Part shown: in pieces, positions 8,700 to 18,263 of the stretch
Position numbering within the stretch: position 1 is the stretch's first letter
Layout of the letters: each line of letters begins with the position of its first letter
Source of the DNA: Streptomyces mexicanus
Lineage (GTDB): Bacteria; Actinomycetota; Actinomycetes; Streptomycetales; Streptomycetaceae
Reading direction: 5' to 3'
Length of the DNA stretch: 64,000 nt
Assembly (NCBI RefSeq): GCF_902506575.1
Contig: NZ_LR732544.1
Span: 5,053,915 to 5,117,914, forward strand
The notes under the pieces: model-generated
The model's database searches: none
Told to the model about the DNA's origin: nothing
The model's input: the letters and a program-made list of their open reading frames with translations, nothing else
Made by a program: the position numbers and the translations under genes

Positions 8700-9827
8700 C
8701 TACTTCTGCCGCTTGTAGAACGGCAGCGCCACGACCTGGTACGGCTCGTGGCTGCCGCGGATGTCCACGCCGACGCCCGGCGTGCCCGGGGCGGCGTGCG
8801 CGGCGTCGACGTACGCCATGGCGATCGGCTTGCCCAGGGGGGGGGAGGGCGCGCCGGAGGTGACCTCGCCGATCACCTCGCCGCCGGCGACCACCGCGTA
8901 CCCCGCGCGCGGGACACGGCGGCCCTCGGCGACCAGGCCGACCAGGACGCGCGGCGGGTTCTGCTCGGCGCGCCCGGCGGCGGCCAGCAGCGCCTCGCGC
9001 CCGACGAAGTCGCCGTCCTTGTCGAACTTGACCACCCGGCCGAGCCCCGCGTCGAACGGGGTCAGGTCGGTGGTCAGCTCGTGCCCGTACAGCGGCATGC
9101 CGGCCTCCAGGCGCAGCGTGTCGCGGCAGGACAGCCCGCACGGGACCAGCCCGGCGCCCTCGCCGGCCTTGGTCAGCGCCTGCCACAGCTCCACCGCGTG
9201 CTCGGGCTTCACGAACAGCTCGAAGCCGTCCTCGCCGGTGTAGCCGGTGCGGGCGATCAGGGCCGGGACGCCGGCGACGGTGCCGGGCAGGCCGGCGTAG
9301 TACTTCAGGCCGTCGAGGTCGGCGTCGGTCAGGGACTTCAGGATGCCGGGGGACTCGGGGCCCTGGACGGCGATCAGGGCGTAGGCGTCCCGGTCGTCGC
9401 GGACCTCGGCGTCGAAGCCGGCCGCCCGCTCGGTGAGCGCGTCCAGCACCACCTGGGCGTTGGAGGCGTTGGCGACCACCAAGTACTCGGTCTCGGCCAG
9501 CCGGTAGACGATCAGGTCGTCCAGGATGCCGCCGTCGGCCCGGCAGATCATGGTGTAGCGGGCGCGGCCGACGCCGACGGAGGCGATGTTGCCGACCAGG
9601 GCGTAGTTCAGCAGGGCGGCGGCCTGCGGGCCGGTGACGGTGATCTCACCCATGTGGGACAGGTCGAACAGGCCGGCCCTGGTCCGCACGGCCAGGTGCT
9701 CGTCGCGCTCGGAGCCGTAGCGCAGCGGCATGTCCCAGCCGGCGAAGTCGGTCATCGTCGCACCGAGCGCACGGTGCACCGCGTCGAGCGCGGTACGGCG
9801 GAGCGGGTGGGGTGCGGAACTGGTCAT
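8700..9827 (-). CDS. gcvT: Glycine cleavage system T protein (aminomethyltransferase)
   Basis: The 375-residue protein transfers the methylene group from lipoylated GcvH to tetrahydrofolate and releases ammonia. Family landmarks are ALHRALGATMTDFAGWDMP-like residues at the start, FDLSHMGEI, YTMICRADGGILDDLIVYRL, ARTGYTGEDGFEL and the C-terminal GVDIRGSHEPYQVVALPFYKR. The ATG at 9827 has GGGAG upstream. The protein-coding extension to 9998 overlaps the second riboswitch aptamer and is rejected. It is the first gene of the operon. Confidence 0.97.
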   Translation of the reverse strand: MTSSAPHPLRRTALDAVHRALGATMTDFAGWDMPLRYGSERDEHLAVRTRAGLFDLSHMGEITVTGPQAAALLNYALVGNIASVGVGRARYTMICRADGGILDDLIVYRLAETEYLVVANASNAQVVLDALTERAAGFDAEVRDDRDAYALIAVQGPESPGILKSLTDADLDGLKYYAGLPGTVAGVPALIARTGYTGEDGFELFVKPEHAVELWQALTKAGEGAGLVPCGLSCRDTLRLEAGMPLYGHELTTDLTPFDAGLGRVVKFDKDGDFVGREALLAAAGRAEQNPPRVLVGLVAEGRRVPRAGYAVVAGGEVIGEVTSGAPSPPLGKPIAMAYVDAAHAAPGTPGVGVDIRGSHEPYQVVALPFYKRQK

Positions 9828-9910
9828 CGAGGCTGTCTCCCAGGCGGTGCGGGTCCCCGCGCGCGAGCGACGCCGGGCGCGGGGGAGGGCGAGGACGGAA
9901 CGGATCTCAC

Positions 9911-10135
9911 GGTCCTCCCCATCTGTCATCGGAACCTGAGAGGTTCGCCATGACCGCCGTCGGGCGGACGTCACGGCTTGCACCTTGGGTGGAGCCACTG
10001 CGGCAGCGGCCCGCTTTTCAGATGTGCCTCGCCCGCGCGGTAACGGGGCCTGAGAGATTCAAGGGAGGGACTTGCTCCTTCGGCGCCCCGGACACACGTG
10101 CGGCTGACGTGCTGCCGGGGACTCTCCCGCGCGGA
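9911..10135 (-). promoter_or_regulatory. Tandem glycine riboswitch upstream of gcvT
   Basis: Read on the minus strand, two aptamer-like units follow each other. The first has GCGGGAGAG (complement of 10123-10131), a GCCGAAGGAGCAAG core (complement near 10071-10084) and CTCTCAGG (complement of 10049-10056). The second has CCACCCAAGGTGCAAG (complement of 9977-9992) and another CTCTCAGG (complement of 9935-9942). These are the conserved signatures of glycine aptamers, and gcvT is the classic target. Such elements turn gene expression on when glycine binds. The rest of the 9828-10310 intergenic stretch holds the promoters of gcvT and the divergent gene; I cannot place them exactly. Confidence 0.9.
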
Positions 10136-10310
10136 TTCAAGCGGCCGGTATGCAGTTGGCGCGCACATCATCGCACGGCCGGCCGCGTACCGACAGCGCC
10201 CCCTCTGTGACCGGGCTGTGGCAGAACGTGCACGGAAACGCGAGACAGCGTCCATTACCTTCTCTTTACACTCGAAGGGCAGGTGAACCTCACCGCCCAG
10301 GGGAGGGACG

Positions 10311-11006
10311 ATGACGGTGAACAGGACCGTGCCGGCGTACGTGACCAACCGGGCCCTCGCCCTGCCGGCGGCCCTCGGACTCCCGGCCCGCCGGCCCGGC
10401 ACGCGCCCCGCGCCCGTCGTGCGCGACCTGCGCGAGCGGGCCGGCCGCGGCCCCCGCGCGCTGCTCTTCGGACCCCGCGACCTGGTGGTGGTCACCGGCC
10501 TGCCCGGCAGCGGCAAGTCCACCCTGATGCGCCGCACGGTGCGCGGCCTGATGATCGACTCGCAGGACACCCGCGAGCGCTGGGACGCCCGCCTGGCCCG
10601 CCACCTGCCGTACGCCGTCTACCGCCCCTTGGTCCGCCTCGCCCACTACGCCGCCCTGCGCCGCGCCCTGCGCACCGGCGAGGGAGCCGTCGTCCACGAC
10701 TGCGGCACCCAGGCGTGGGTCCGCGCCTGGCTGGGGCGCGCCGCCCGCCGCCGCGGCGGCACGCTGCACCTGATCCTGCTGGACGTCAGCCCCGAGGACG
10801 CCCTGGCCGGCCAGCGCCGGCGCGGACGCGGCGTCTCGGCCTACGCGTTCGGCCGCCACCGCCGGGCCGCCGCCCGCCTGCTGCGCGCGGTGACGGCGGG
10901 CGGACCGCCCGCCGGCTGCGGCTCGGCGATCGTCCTGGACCGCCGGGCCGCCGACGCACTGCGGCGGATCGGGTTCACCGGCCGGGCCCGTCGCATCACC
11001 CGATAG
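10311..11006 (+). CDS. P-loop ATPase/kinase-like protein
   Basis: The 231-residue protein contains a Walker A motif GLPGSGKST at about residues 65-73, preceded by a hydrophobic strand (DLVVVTGL), and a typical strand LHLILLDVSPEDAL. This arrangement resembles small P-loop kinases or zeta-toxin-like phosphotransferases. The Arg-rich C-terminus (RRRGRGV, FGRHRRAAARLL) fits a LID-type region. No substrate can be inferred. The start has GGGGAGGGACG just upstream. It is transcribed away from gcvT and lies before the SseB pair. Confidence 0.75.
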   Translation: MTVNRTVPAYVTNRALALPAALGLPARRPGTRPAPVVRDLRERAGRGPRALLFGPRDLVVVTGLPGSGKSTLMRRTVRGLMIDSQDTRERWDARLARHLPYAVYRPLVRLAHYAALRRALRTGEGAVVHDCGTQAWVRAWLGRAARRRGGTLHLILLDVSPEDALAGQRRRGRGVSAYAFGRHRRAAARLLRAVTAGGPPAGCGSAIVLDRRAADALRRIGFTGRARRITR

Positions 11007-11039
11007 CCTTTCGATCACAGCAGTGGTTCCCAGCAGGCG

Positions 11040-11831
11040 GTGGAGATGGACTTCCCGGAACTCCCGGACTTCCCGGCACAGGCACACCCGCACCCGCACG
11101 GCGGCTGGCCCGGCAACGAGCTGGAGGAAGTGCTGTCCGCGTCCCTGGGCGTCCCGGCGGCCGCCGGGCGGATCGTCGAGGTGCTCGCGCGCAGCTTCCT
11201 GTGGGTGCCGCTGCCCAGCGGCGGCGGCCCCGACAGCGGCCCGCTCGCCCTGCCCACGCTGGAGACCGACGGCCAGGCCTCCGTGCCCGTCTTCAGCTCC
11301 GAGGAGCAGTCCCGCCACGTCGCCGGCTCCCACATGCCCTGCGCCGTCGCCCCCGCCGTGGAGTTCGCCCGCGGACTGCCCCCGCAGGTCGGCATCATGG
11401 TCACCCCCGAGGGCGTGGTCGGCATCCCGCTGCCCCCGCCGGCCGTGGCCGAACTGTGCCGGGCGGGCCGCACCGAGCTGGACGGCCCCGCGAGCGGCGG
11501 CCGGGTCCGCCTCTTCGAACCCGACTGGCAGGTCGACCCGGTGGACTTCCGCGCCGCCGCCGGCGCCGAGTTCGACGGCATCGGCGGGGTCCGCCCCGCC
11601 CGCCGCTGCCTGGCCGCCGTCGAGACGGCCGACCCGCAGCTGTTCATAGGCGTCGAGCTGTCCCAGTGGGACGGCGACCTGCGCGCCCGCCCCCTGGACG
11701 CCCTCGGCCGCGCCCTGGCCAGGGTCCCGGTCGCCTGGCCGGTCAACCTCGTCCTGCTGGACGTCACCGACGACCCGGTCGCCACCTGGATGAGGGACAC
11801 CGTCCGGCCGTTCTACCAGTACGGCCACTGA
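11040..11831 (+). CDS. SseB-family protein 1
   Basis: The roughly 262-residue protein has an N-terminal SseB-like region (LEEVLSASLG, FLWVPLPSGG, QASVPVFSSEEQ) and an SseB C-terminal-like region (ETADPQLFIGVELSQWDG to MRDTVRPFYQYGH). SseB was named in E. coli for enhanced serine sensitivity; its biochemical role is unknown. GTG 11040 and ATG 11046 are both possible, with AGGCGG directly upstream favouring the ATG. A paralogue follows at 12050. The C-terminal motif D-D-P-V-A-x-W-(M/L)-R with RPFY is shared by both. The pair lies next to the serine/glycine catabolic operon. Confidence 0.75.
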   Translation: MEMDFPELPDFPAQAHPHPHGGWPGNELEEVLSASLGVPAAAGRIVEVLARSFLWVPLPSGGGPDSGPLALPTLETDGQASVPVFSSEEQSRHVAGSHMPCAVAPAVEFARGLPPQVGIMVTPEGVVGIPLPPPAVAELCRAGRTELDGPASGGRVRLFEPDWQVDPVDFRAAAGAEFDGIGGVRPARRCLAAVETADPQLFIGVELSQWDGDLRARPLDALGRALARVPVAWPVNLVLLDVTDDPVATWMRDTVRPFYQYGH

Positions 11832-12049
11832 CAGGCGGTCACTGACAGGCGGTCACACCCGGCACGGGCCCCACGGCCACCGGCGGCCTCGGCCGTACGG
11901 CCACCGGCTGCTTCGCCCACGGGCCACCGGCGGCCTCGGGCCCGGGGCACGGGATGCGGACGCCTCCGGGCCGGTGGCGGCCCCCGGGCCTGCCCTAAGC
12001 TGGACCCACGGCTCGGTCGAGACCTTGGTTGCATGGAGGGGCGGTACAA

Positions 12050-12850
12050 GTGAGCGCCAGCGCAAGCGGCACCGCGACCGGGCACGTGGAGCAGATGCTG
12101 CGCCAGGTGACCCCCGGACGGTACGACGCCTACGAGGCGCTGCTGCGCGCCCTCGCCACGCCGTCCACCGGACAGGTCTGGATGCTCCTGTGGCACGGCC
12201 AGGCCGGCTCGCCCGACGCCCGGTGGGGCCGCATGGAGGTCGACGGCCACGGCTACGCCCCCTGCGTCACCTCCGCCCAGGAGCTGTCGGCCAGCGGCTG
12301 GACCCGCTCCTACGAGGTGGTGGACGGCCTCGACGCCGCCCGCACCCTCTACCCCGACCACTACGGCCTGTGGCTCAATCCGCACGCCCCGGGCGGCGGC
12401 GTCGGCATCCCCTGGCTGGATCTGCGCCGCATCGCCACCGGCCTGGACCGGGCACCCGCCGGCCCGCTCAGGCTGTCCGAACCGGCCATCGAACTCCCGC
12501 ACTTCTACGCGCTGCTCACGCAGCACGCCCACCGCACCCCGGCCGTCCGCTCGCTGCGCCGCGCCTGGGTGCAGCCCGTGCTCGGCGCGCCCTACCTCGC
12601 CATCGGCCTGGACCTGTACGACACCTCGCCGGCCACCGTGGAGGCGGTGCGGGCGATGATGCGGCAGTCCATGGGCGCCGTCCCCGACGGGCTGCCGGTG
12701 TCGACCGTGGTGATGTCCGACGACTACGACCCGGTCGCGATGTGGCTGCGCGCCAACGCCCGCCCGTTCTACGACCGCCAGGCCCACGCCGGCGCCGTCG
12801 CGAACCAGCCGGGCGGCTACGGCTACCCGCCGGCGGGTGCGGGGTACTGA
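12050..12850 (+). CDS. SseB-family protein 2 (paralogue of the preceding gene)
   Basis: The 266-residue protein has an N-terminal SseB domain (VEQMLRQVTPGRYDAYEALLRAL, VWMLLWHG, YAPCVTSAQEL) and an SseB C-terminal region (VRSLRRAWVQPVLGAPYLAIGLDLYD, DYDPVAMWLRANARPFYDR), ending in a Gly/Tyr/Pro-rich tail. GTG 12050 is chosen because GGAGGGGCGG precedes it. It shares the DPVAxW-RPFY end motif with the gene upstream, which suggests an old tandem duplication. About 218 bp separate the two genes, so they may be transcribed separately. Function is unknown. Confidence 0.75.
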   Translation: MSASASGTATGHVEQMLRQVTPGRYDAYEALLRALATPSTGQVWMLLWHGQAGSPDARWGRMEVDGHGYAPCVTSAQELSASGWTRSYEVVDGLDAARTLYPDHYGLWLNPHAPGGGVGIPWLDLRRIATGLDRAPAGPLRLSEPAIELPHFYALLTQHAHRTPAVRSLRRAWVQPVLGAPYLAIGLDLYDTSPATVEAVRAMMRQSMGAVPDGLPVSTVVMSDDYDPVAMWLRANARPFYDRQAHAGAVANQPGGYGYPPAGAGY

Positions 12851-13193
12851 CCCGGCAGACGGCGGATGCCGGCTGAACGCCAACTTCCGTGTAACGTACA
12901 CGAGTTCGGTCGGCGGCCTCTTCGCGCGTAGATGCGGGCGGAAGGTCCGTATCCGGCCCGGAAAGCCCCAACTGGCCCGCGTCCGCCCCCCGTTACCCAC
13001 CGTCCGGATAACGGAACCTCCCAGCCCGCATCACGTTTAGGCATCCTTTCGCCGCCAAGTCTGGCAACAGATCGCCGCGGCGTTGAAGACTCCCGCTCCA
13101 AGGGGCTTTCGCCCCTGTGTACGACGGACTGATCACGCCGCCACAGCGGCAAGTGCGGGCCGGTCACCGCCGGTTGAGAGGGGTCCCTGCCTG
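12851..13193 (+). promoter_or_regulatory. Intergenic region upstream of the oligopeptide ABC operon
   Basis: No gene is seen here. It is less GC-rich than its surroundings. It holds a dyad CGTGTA-ACG-TACACG at 12888-12902, a longer-spaced dyad CCGTTA (12990-12995) with TAACGG (13009-13014), and a small hairpin AGGGGC-TTTC-GCCCCT at 13101-13116 in the probable 5' leader. The operon promoter is probably here. I cannot assign a sigma factor or regulator. Confidence 0.5.
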
Positions 13194-14201
13194 ATGACGG
13201 CACCATTGCACGAGCCGACCGCGGAAGCGGCCCCGAGCGCGGCCGAGGAAGCGGCGGTAGCGACCACCGGCGCGAAGGCCGTCCAGGGCCGTTCGCTGGG
13301 CCGGATCGCCTGGGAGCGCCTGAAGCGGGACAAGCTCGCCCTGACGGGCGGCATCGTCGTCCTCGTGCTCATCGTGATCGCGGTGCTCGCCCCCGTGCTC
13401 GCGCACGCGGTCGGCCAGGACCCGGAGACGCACCACGAGGACCTGATCGACCCGCTGTTCGGCACCCCCACCGGGTCCCTCGGCGGCATCAGCGGCGACC
13501 ACCTCCTCGGCGTCGAGCCGGTCAGCGGCCGCGACATCTTCGCTCGCATCCTCTACGGCGCCCAGATCTCGCTCCTCGTGGGCTTCCTGTCCGCGGTGGT
13601 GGCGGTCGTCCTCGGCACCGTCCTCGGCATCCTGGCGGGCTTCTTCGGCGGCTGGGTGGACGCCGTGATCAGCAGGATCATGGACGGCCTGCTGGCCTTC
13701 CCGCAGCTGCTGTTCATCATCGCCCTGGTGTCCGTGATGCCCGACCGGCTGCTCGGTCTGACCGGGACGAGCGTGCGGGTGATGCTGATGATCGTCGTCA
13801 TCGGCTTCTTCGGCTGGCCCTACATCGGCCGTGTGGTGCGCGGCCAGACGCTCAGCCTGCGCGAGCGCGAGTATGTGGAGGCGGCCCGCTCGCTGGGCGC
13901 CGGCCGGTTCTACATCCTCTTCAAGGAACTGCTGCCCAACCTCGTCGCGCCGATCATCGTGTACACGACGATGATGATCCCGACCAACATCCTCACCGAG
14001 GCGGCGCTCAGCTTCCTGGGGGTGGGCGTCAAGCCGCCCACGGCCTCCTGGGGACAGATGCTCTCCAACGCGATCGACTACTACGACTCGGACCCCATGT
14101 ACATGGTGGTCCCCGGCGTGGCGATCTTCATCACCGTGCTCGCCTTCAACCTCTTCGGCGACGGCGTACGCGACGCGCTCGACCCGAAGGGCTCCCGCTG
14201 A
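13194..14201 (+). CDS. Oligopeptide ABC transporter permease (OppC/DppC type)
   Basis: The 335-residue inner-membrane protein starts with a cytosolic Ala/Glu-rich tail, a first membrane segment (LALTGGIVVLVLIVIAVLAPVLA), a large extracytoplasmic loop and five further membrane segments. The permease EAA loop is visible as EYVEAARSLGAGRFYILFKELLPN. The OppC-like N-terminal domain and LSFLGVGVKPPTASWGQML are typical of the peptide/nickel subfamily. ATG 13194 is preceded by GAGAGGGG. It is the first gene of the operon; the permease C gene preceding the binding protein is a less usual order (C-A-B-D-F). Confidence 0.92.
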   Translation: MTAPLHEPTAEAAPSAAEEAAVATTGAKAVQGRSLGRIAWERLKRDKLALTGGIVVLVLIVIAVLAPVLAHAVGQDPETHHEDLIDPLFGTPTGSLGGISGDHLLGVEPVSGRDIFARILYGAQISLLVGFLSAVVAVVLGTVLGILAGFFGGWVDAVISRIMDGLLAFPQLLFIIALVSVMPDRLLGLTGTSVRVMLMIVVIGFFGWPYIGRVVRGQTLSLREREYVEAARSLGAGRFYILFKELLPNLVAPIIVYTTMMIPTNILTEAALSFLGVGVKPPTASWGQMLSNAIDYYDSDPMYMVVPGVAIFITVLAFNLFGDGVRDALDPKGSR

Positions 14202-14272
14202 ACCCGCCGTACCCCCAAGCGACCCGTGGCACCGGCACGGGGTCTCTCATCTAATCCGGAGGATCCGAGATC

Positions 14273-16060
14273 GTGACTACCCAACGCACCTCAGGGCGGC
14301 GCAAGCAGGCATTGGCCGCTGCGGCCGTGGTCGCAGGGCTGCTGACCACGGCGGCGTGCGGCGGCGGCAAGGACGACGGCGGGAAGAACGGCGCGGCCGG
14401 CTTCAACGCGGCGAACAACAAGATCGCCCAGGCCTCGCTTGTCAAGAAGGGCGGCGAGCTGAAGTTCGCGAGCACGCAGGACGCCGACTCGTGGGACACC
14501 ACGCGCGGCTACTACGGCTTCATGTGGGACTTCTCGCGCTACTACAGCCGTCAGCTCCTGACCTACAAGACGCAGCCCGGGGCCGCCGGCGCCGAGCTGA
14601 CGCCGGACCTCGCCACCGACATGGGCCAGGTCGCGGACGGCGGCAAGACGTACACCTTCCACCTGCGTGACGGCATCACCTGGGAGGACGGTAAGCCGAT
14701 CACCTCCAAGGACATCAAGTACGGCATCGAGCGCGCCTGGGCCCAGGACGTGCTCTCCGGCGGCCCCGTCTACCTCAAGGACGTCCTCGACCCCGACGGC
14801 GCCTACAAGGGCCCGTACAAGGACACCAGCGCCGACCACCTGGGCCTGAAGGCGATCGACACGCCCGACGACAAGACGATCGTCTTCCACCTGCCCAAGC
14901 CCAACTCCGACTTCCTGCAGATGGTGGCGCTGACCTCGGCGTCCCCGGTGCGCCAGGACAAGGACACCAAGTCGCAGTACGGCCTGCACCCCTTCTCCTC
15001 CGGTCCGTACAAGTTCCAGTCGTACTCCCCGGGCAAGTCCCTGGTGCTGGTGCGCAACACCAACTGGAAGGCCTCCTCGGACCCGGTCCGCAAGGCCTAC
15101 CCGGACAAGATCAGCATCAAGTTCTTCACCAACGCCAACGACATGGACCAGCGCCTGCTGGCCGGCGACTACGACCTGGACCTGGCGCAGACCGGCATGT
15201 CGCCGCAGGGCCGCACCACCGCCCTGAAGGCGCACAAGGCCAACCTGGACAACCCGGTCTCCGGCTACGTCCGCTACGCGGTCTTCCCGCAGAGCGTGAA
15301 GCCATTCGACAACATCCACTGCCGCAAGGCCGTCCTCTACGGCGCCGACCACGTCTCGCTGCAGACCGCGCGCGGCGGCCCCATCGCCGGCGGTGACATC
15401 GGCACCAACATGCTGCCGCCGTCCGTGCCGGGCGCCGAGGGCCAGAAGTACGACCCGTACGAGATGGCCGGCGCCAACAAGAACGGCAACGCCGCCAAGG
15501 CCAAGGAGGAGCTGAAGGCCTGCGGCAAGCCGAACGGCTTCAGCACCACCATCGCGGTGCGCAACAACAAGCCGGTCGAGGTCGCGACCGCCGAGTCGCT
15601 GCAGGCGTCGCTGAAGAAGGTCGGCATCAACGCCCAGATCGACCAGTACGACGGCTCCCAGACCGCCGGCATCATCGGCAGCCCCTCGAACGTGAACAAG
15701 AAGGGCTACGGCATCATCATCATGGGCTGGGGCCCGGACTTCCCGTCCGTCCAGGGCTACGGCATGCCGCTGTGGGACAGCTCCTACATCCTCCAGAGCG
15801 GCAACAACAACTACGCCCTGATCAAGGACAAGTCGATCGACAAGATGTTCGACGACTTCGTCACCACGCTGGACGAGTCGAAGAAGACCCAGCTCTCCAC
15901 GGAGATCAACCACAAGGTCATGGAGGGCGCCTACTACCTGCCCTTCACCTTCGAGAAGTTCATCAACTGGCGCTCCTCGCGTCTGGCCAACGTGTACACG
16001 ACGAACTCGTACAACGGCATGTACGACTTCGTGAACCTCGGCCTGAAGTCCTCGAAGTAG
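14273..16060 (+). CDS. Peptide-binding lipoprotein of the ABC transporter (SBP family 5)
   Basis: The 595-residue protein has a lipoprotein signal with lipobox TAAC followed by a Gly/Lys-rich linker. The mature part is a family 5 extracellular solute-binding protein: GELKFASTQDADSWD, the LTPDLATDM region with TYTFHLRDGITWEDGKPITSKDIKYGIER, and a C-terminal YLPFTFEKF segment. It would capture peptides outside the membrane for the permease pair. The GTG start has GGAGGATCC at good spacing. A stable hairpin after the gene may keep its mRNA at a higher level than the downstream genes. Confidence 0.93.
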   Translation: MTTQRTSGRRKQALAAAAVVAGLLTTAACGGGKDDGGKNGAAGFNAANNKIAQASLVKKGGELKFASTQDADSWDTTRGYYGFMWDFSRYYSRQLLTYKTQPGAAGAELTPDLATDMGQVADGGKTYTFHLRDGITWEDGKPITSKDIKYGIERAWAQDVLSGGPVYLKDVLDPDGAYKGPYKDTSADHLGLKAIDTPDDKTIVFHLPKPNSDFLQMVALTSASPVRQDKDTKSQYGLHPFSSGPYKFQSYSPGKSLVLVRNTNWKASSDPVRKAYPDKISIKFFTNANDMDQRLLAGDYDLDLAQTGMSPQGRTTALKAHKANLDNPVSGYVRYAVFPQSVKPFDNIHCRKAVLYGADHVSLQTARGGPIAGGDIGTNMLPPSVPGAEGQKYDPYEMAGANKNGNAAKAKEELKACGKPNGFSTTIAVRNNKPVEVATAESLQASLKKVGINAQIDQYDGSQTAGIIGSPSNVNKKGYGIIIMGWGPDFPSVQGYGMPLWDSSYILQSGNNNYALIKDKSIDKMFDDFVTTLDESKKTQLSTEINHKVMEGAYYLPFTFEKFINWRSSRLANVYTTNSYNGMYDFVNLGLKSSK

Positions 16061-16117
16061 TCCCGGCACACCGGCCGTACGGCACGAAAGGCAGGTGAAG
16101 GCCGGCGCGGCGTGAGC

Positions 16118-16148
16118 GCGGGATGCCGGAAGACCTCCGGCGTCCCGC
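16118..16148 (+). promoter_or_regulatory. Intercistronic stem-loop in the ABC operon
   Basis: Arms 16118-16130 and 16136-16148 form a 13-bp stem (one T-G wobble) with a 5-nt loop between the binding-protein gene and the next permease gene. Without a T-run it looks more like an mRNA-stabilising or partly terminating element, as known after binding-protein genes in other ABC operons. Confidence 0.6.
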
Positions 16149-16170
16149 GGTCCGCGGCGGGCCGTAAGCT

Positions 16171-17165
<995 letters not shown>

Positions 17166-17169
<4 letters not shown>

Positions 17170-18263
17170 CCGAACTCAGCAAGAGCGGAGCGGCCGTGGG
17201 GGAACCCACCGCGGCCTCGCCCGCCCCGACCGCCTTCTTGGAAGTGCGCGACCTGAAGGTGCACTTCCCCACCGACGACGGCCTGGTGAAGTCCGTCGAC
17301 GGGCTCAGCTTCCAGCTGGAGAAGGGCAAGACCCTCGGCATCGTGGGCGAGTCGGGCTCCGGCAAGTCGGTGACCTCGCTCGGCATCCTGGGCCTGCACA
17401 CCGCCGGCCAGTACGGCAAGCGCAAGGCGCAGATCTCCGGCGAGATCTGGCTGGACGGCACCGAGCTGCTGTCCGCCGACCCCGACCACGTGCGCAAGCT
17501 GCGCGGCCGGGAGATGGCGATGATCTTCCAGGACCCGCTGTCCGCGCTGCACCCGTACTACACGATCGGCCAGCAGATCGTGGAGGCGTACCGCATCCAC
17601 CACGACGTGGACAAGAAGACCGCCCGCCGGCGGGCCGTGGAGATGCTGGACCGGGTGGGCATCCCGCAGCCGGACAAGCGCGTGGACAGCTACCCGCACG
17701 AGTTCTCCGGCGGCATGCGCCAGCGCGCGATGATCGCCATGGCGCTGGTCAACAACCCCGAACTGCTCATCGCGGACGAGCCGACCACCGCGCTCGACGT
17801 GACCGTGCAGGCGCAGATCCTGGACCTGATCCGGGACCTGCAGAAGGAGTTCGGCTCCGCGGTCATCATCATCACCCACGACCTGGGCGTCGTCGCCGAA
17901 CTGGCCGACGACATCCTGGTGATGTACGCGGGCCGCTGCGTGGAGCGCGGACCGGCCGAGAAGGTGTTCTACGAGCCCCGCCACCCCTACACCTGGGGTC
18001 TGCTCGGCTCGATGCCGCGCCTGGACCGCGAGCAGCAGGACCGGCTCATCCCGGTCAAGGGCTCGCCGCCCTCCCTGATCAACGTCCCCTCCGGCTGCGC
18101 CTTCAACCCCCGCTGCCCCTACGCCGACGTCCCCAAGGACAACGTCACCCGCACGGTCCGTCCCGAACTGACCGAGGTCGGCGGCAAGCACTGGGCCGCC
18201 TGCCACATGACGCAGGAGCAGCGGGAGCGGATCTGGACCGAAGAGATTGCGCCGAAGCTGTGA
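17166..18263 (+). CDS. Oligopeptide ABC transporter ATPase (OppD type)
   Basis: The 365-residue ATPase has Walker A GESGSGKSV, the Q-loop region MIFQDPLSALHPYYTIG, signature FSGGMRQR, Walker B LLIADEPTTALD and the switch His in ITHDLGV. The C-terminal oligopeptide/dipeptide domain contains a Cys cluster (SGCAFNPRCPYA, then HWAACHM) of the kind that holds an iron-sulfur cluster in some members. It overlaps both neighbours by 4 bp. It pairs with the following OppF-type ATPase to drive import. Confidence 0.95.

Noticed and set aside
9828..9998. N-terminal extension of gcvT to 9998
   Set aside because: It overlaps the second riboswitch aptamer and lacks similarity to GcvT; the ATG at 9827 has a good ribosome-binding site.
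12888..12902. Dyad CGTGTA-ACG-TACACG as a terminator of the SseB gene
   Set aside because: The stem is only 6 bp with moderate GC and no T-run. An operator is equally possible, so no terminator is called.
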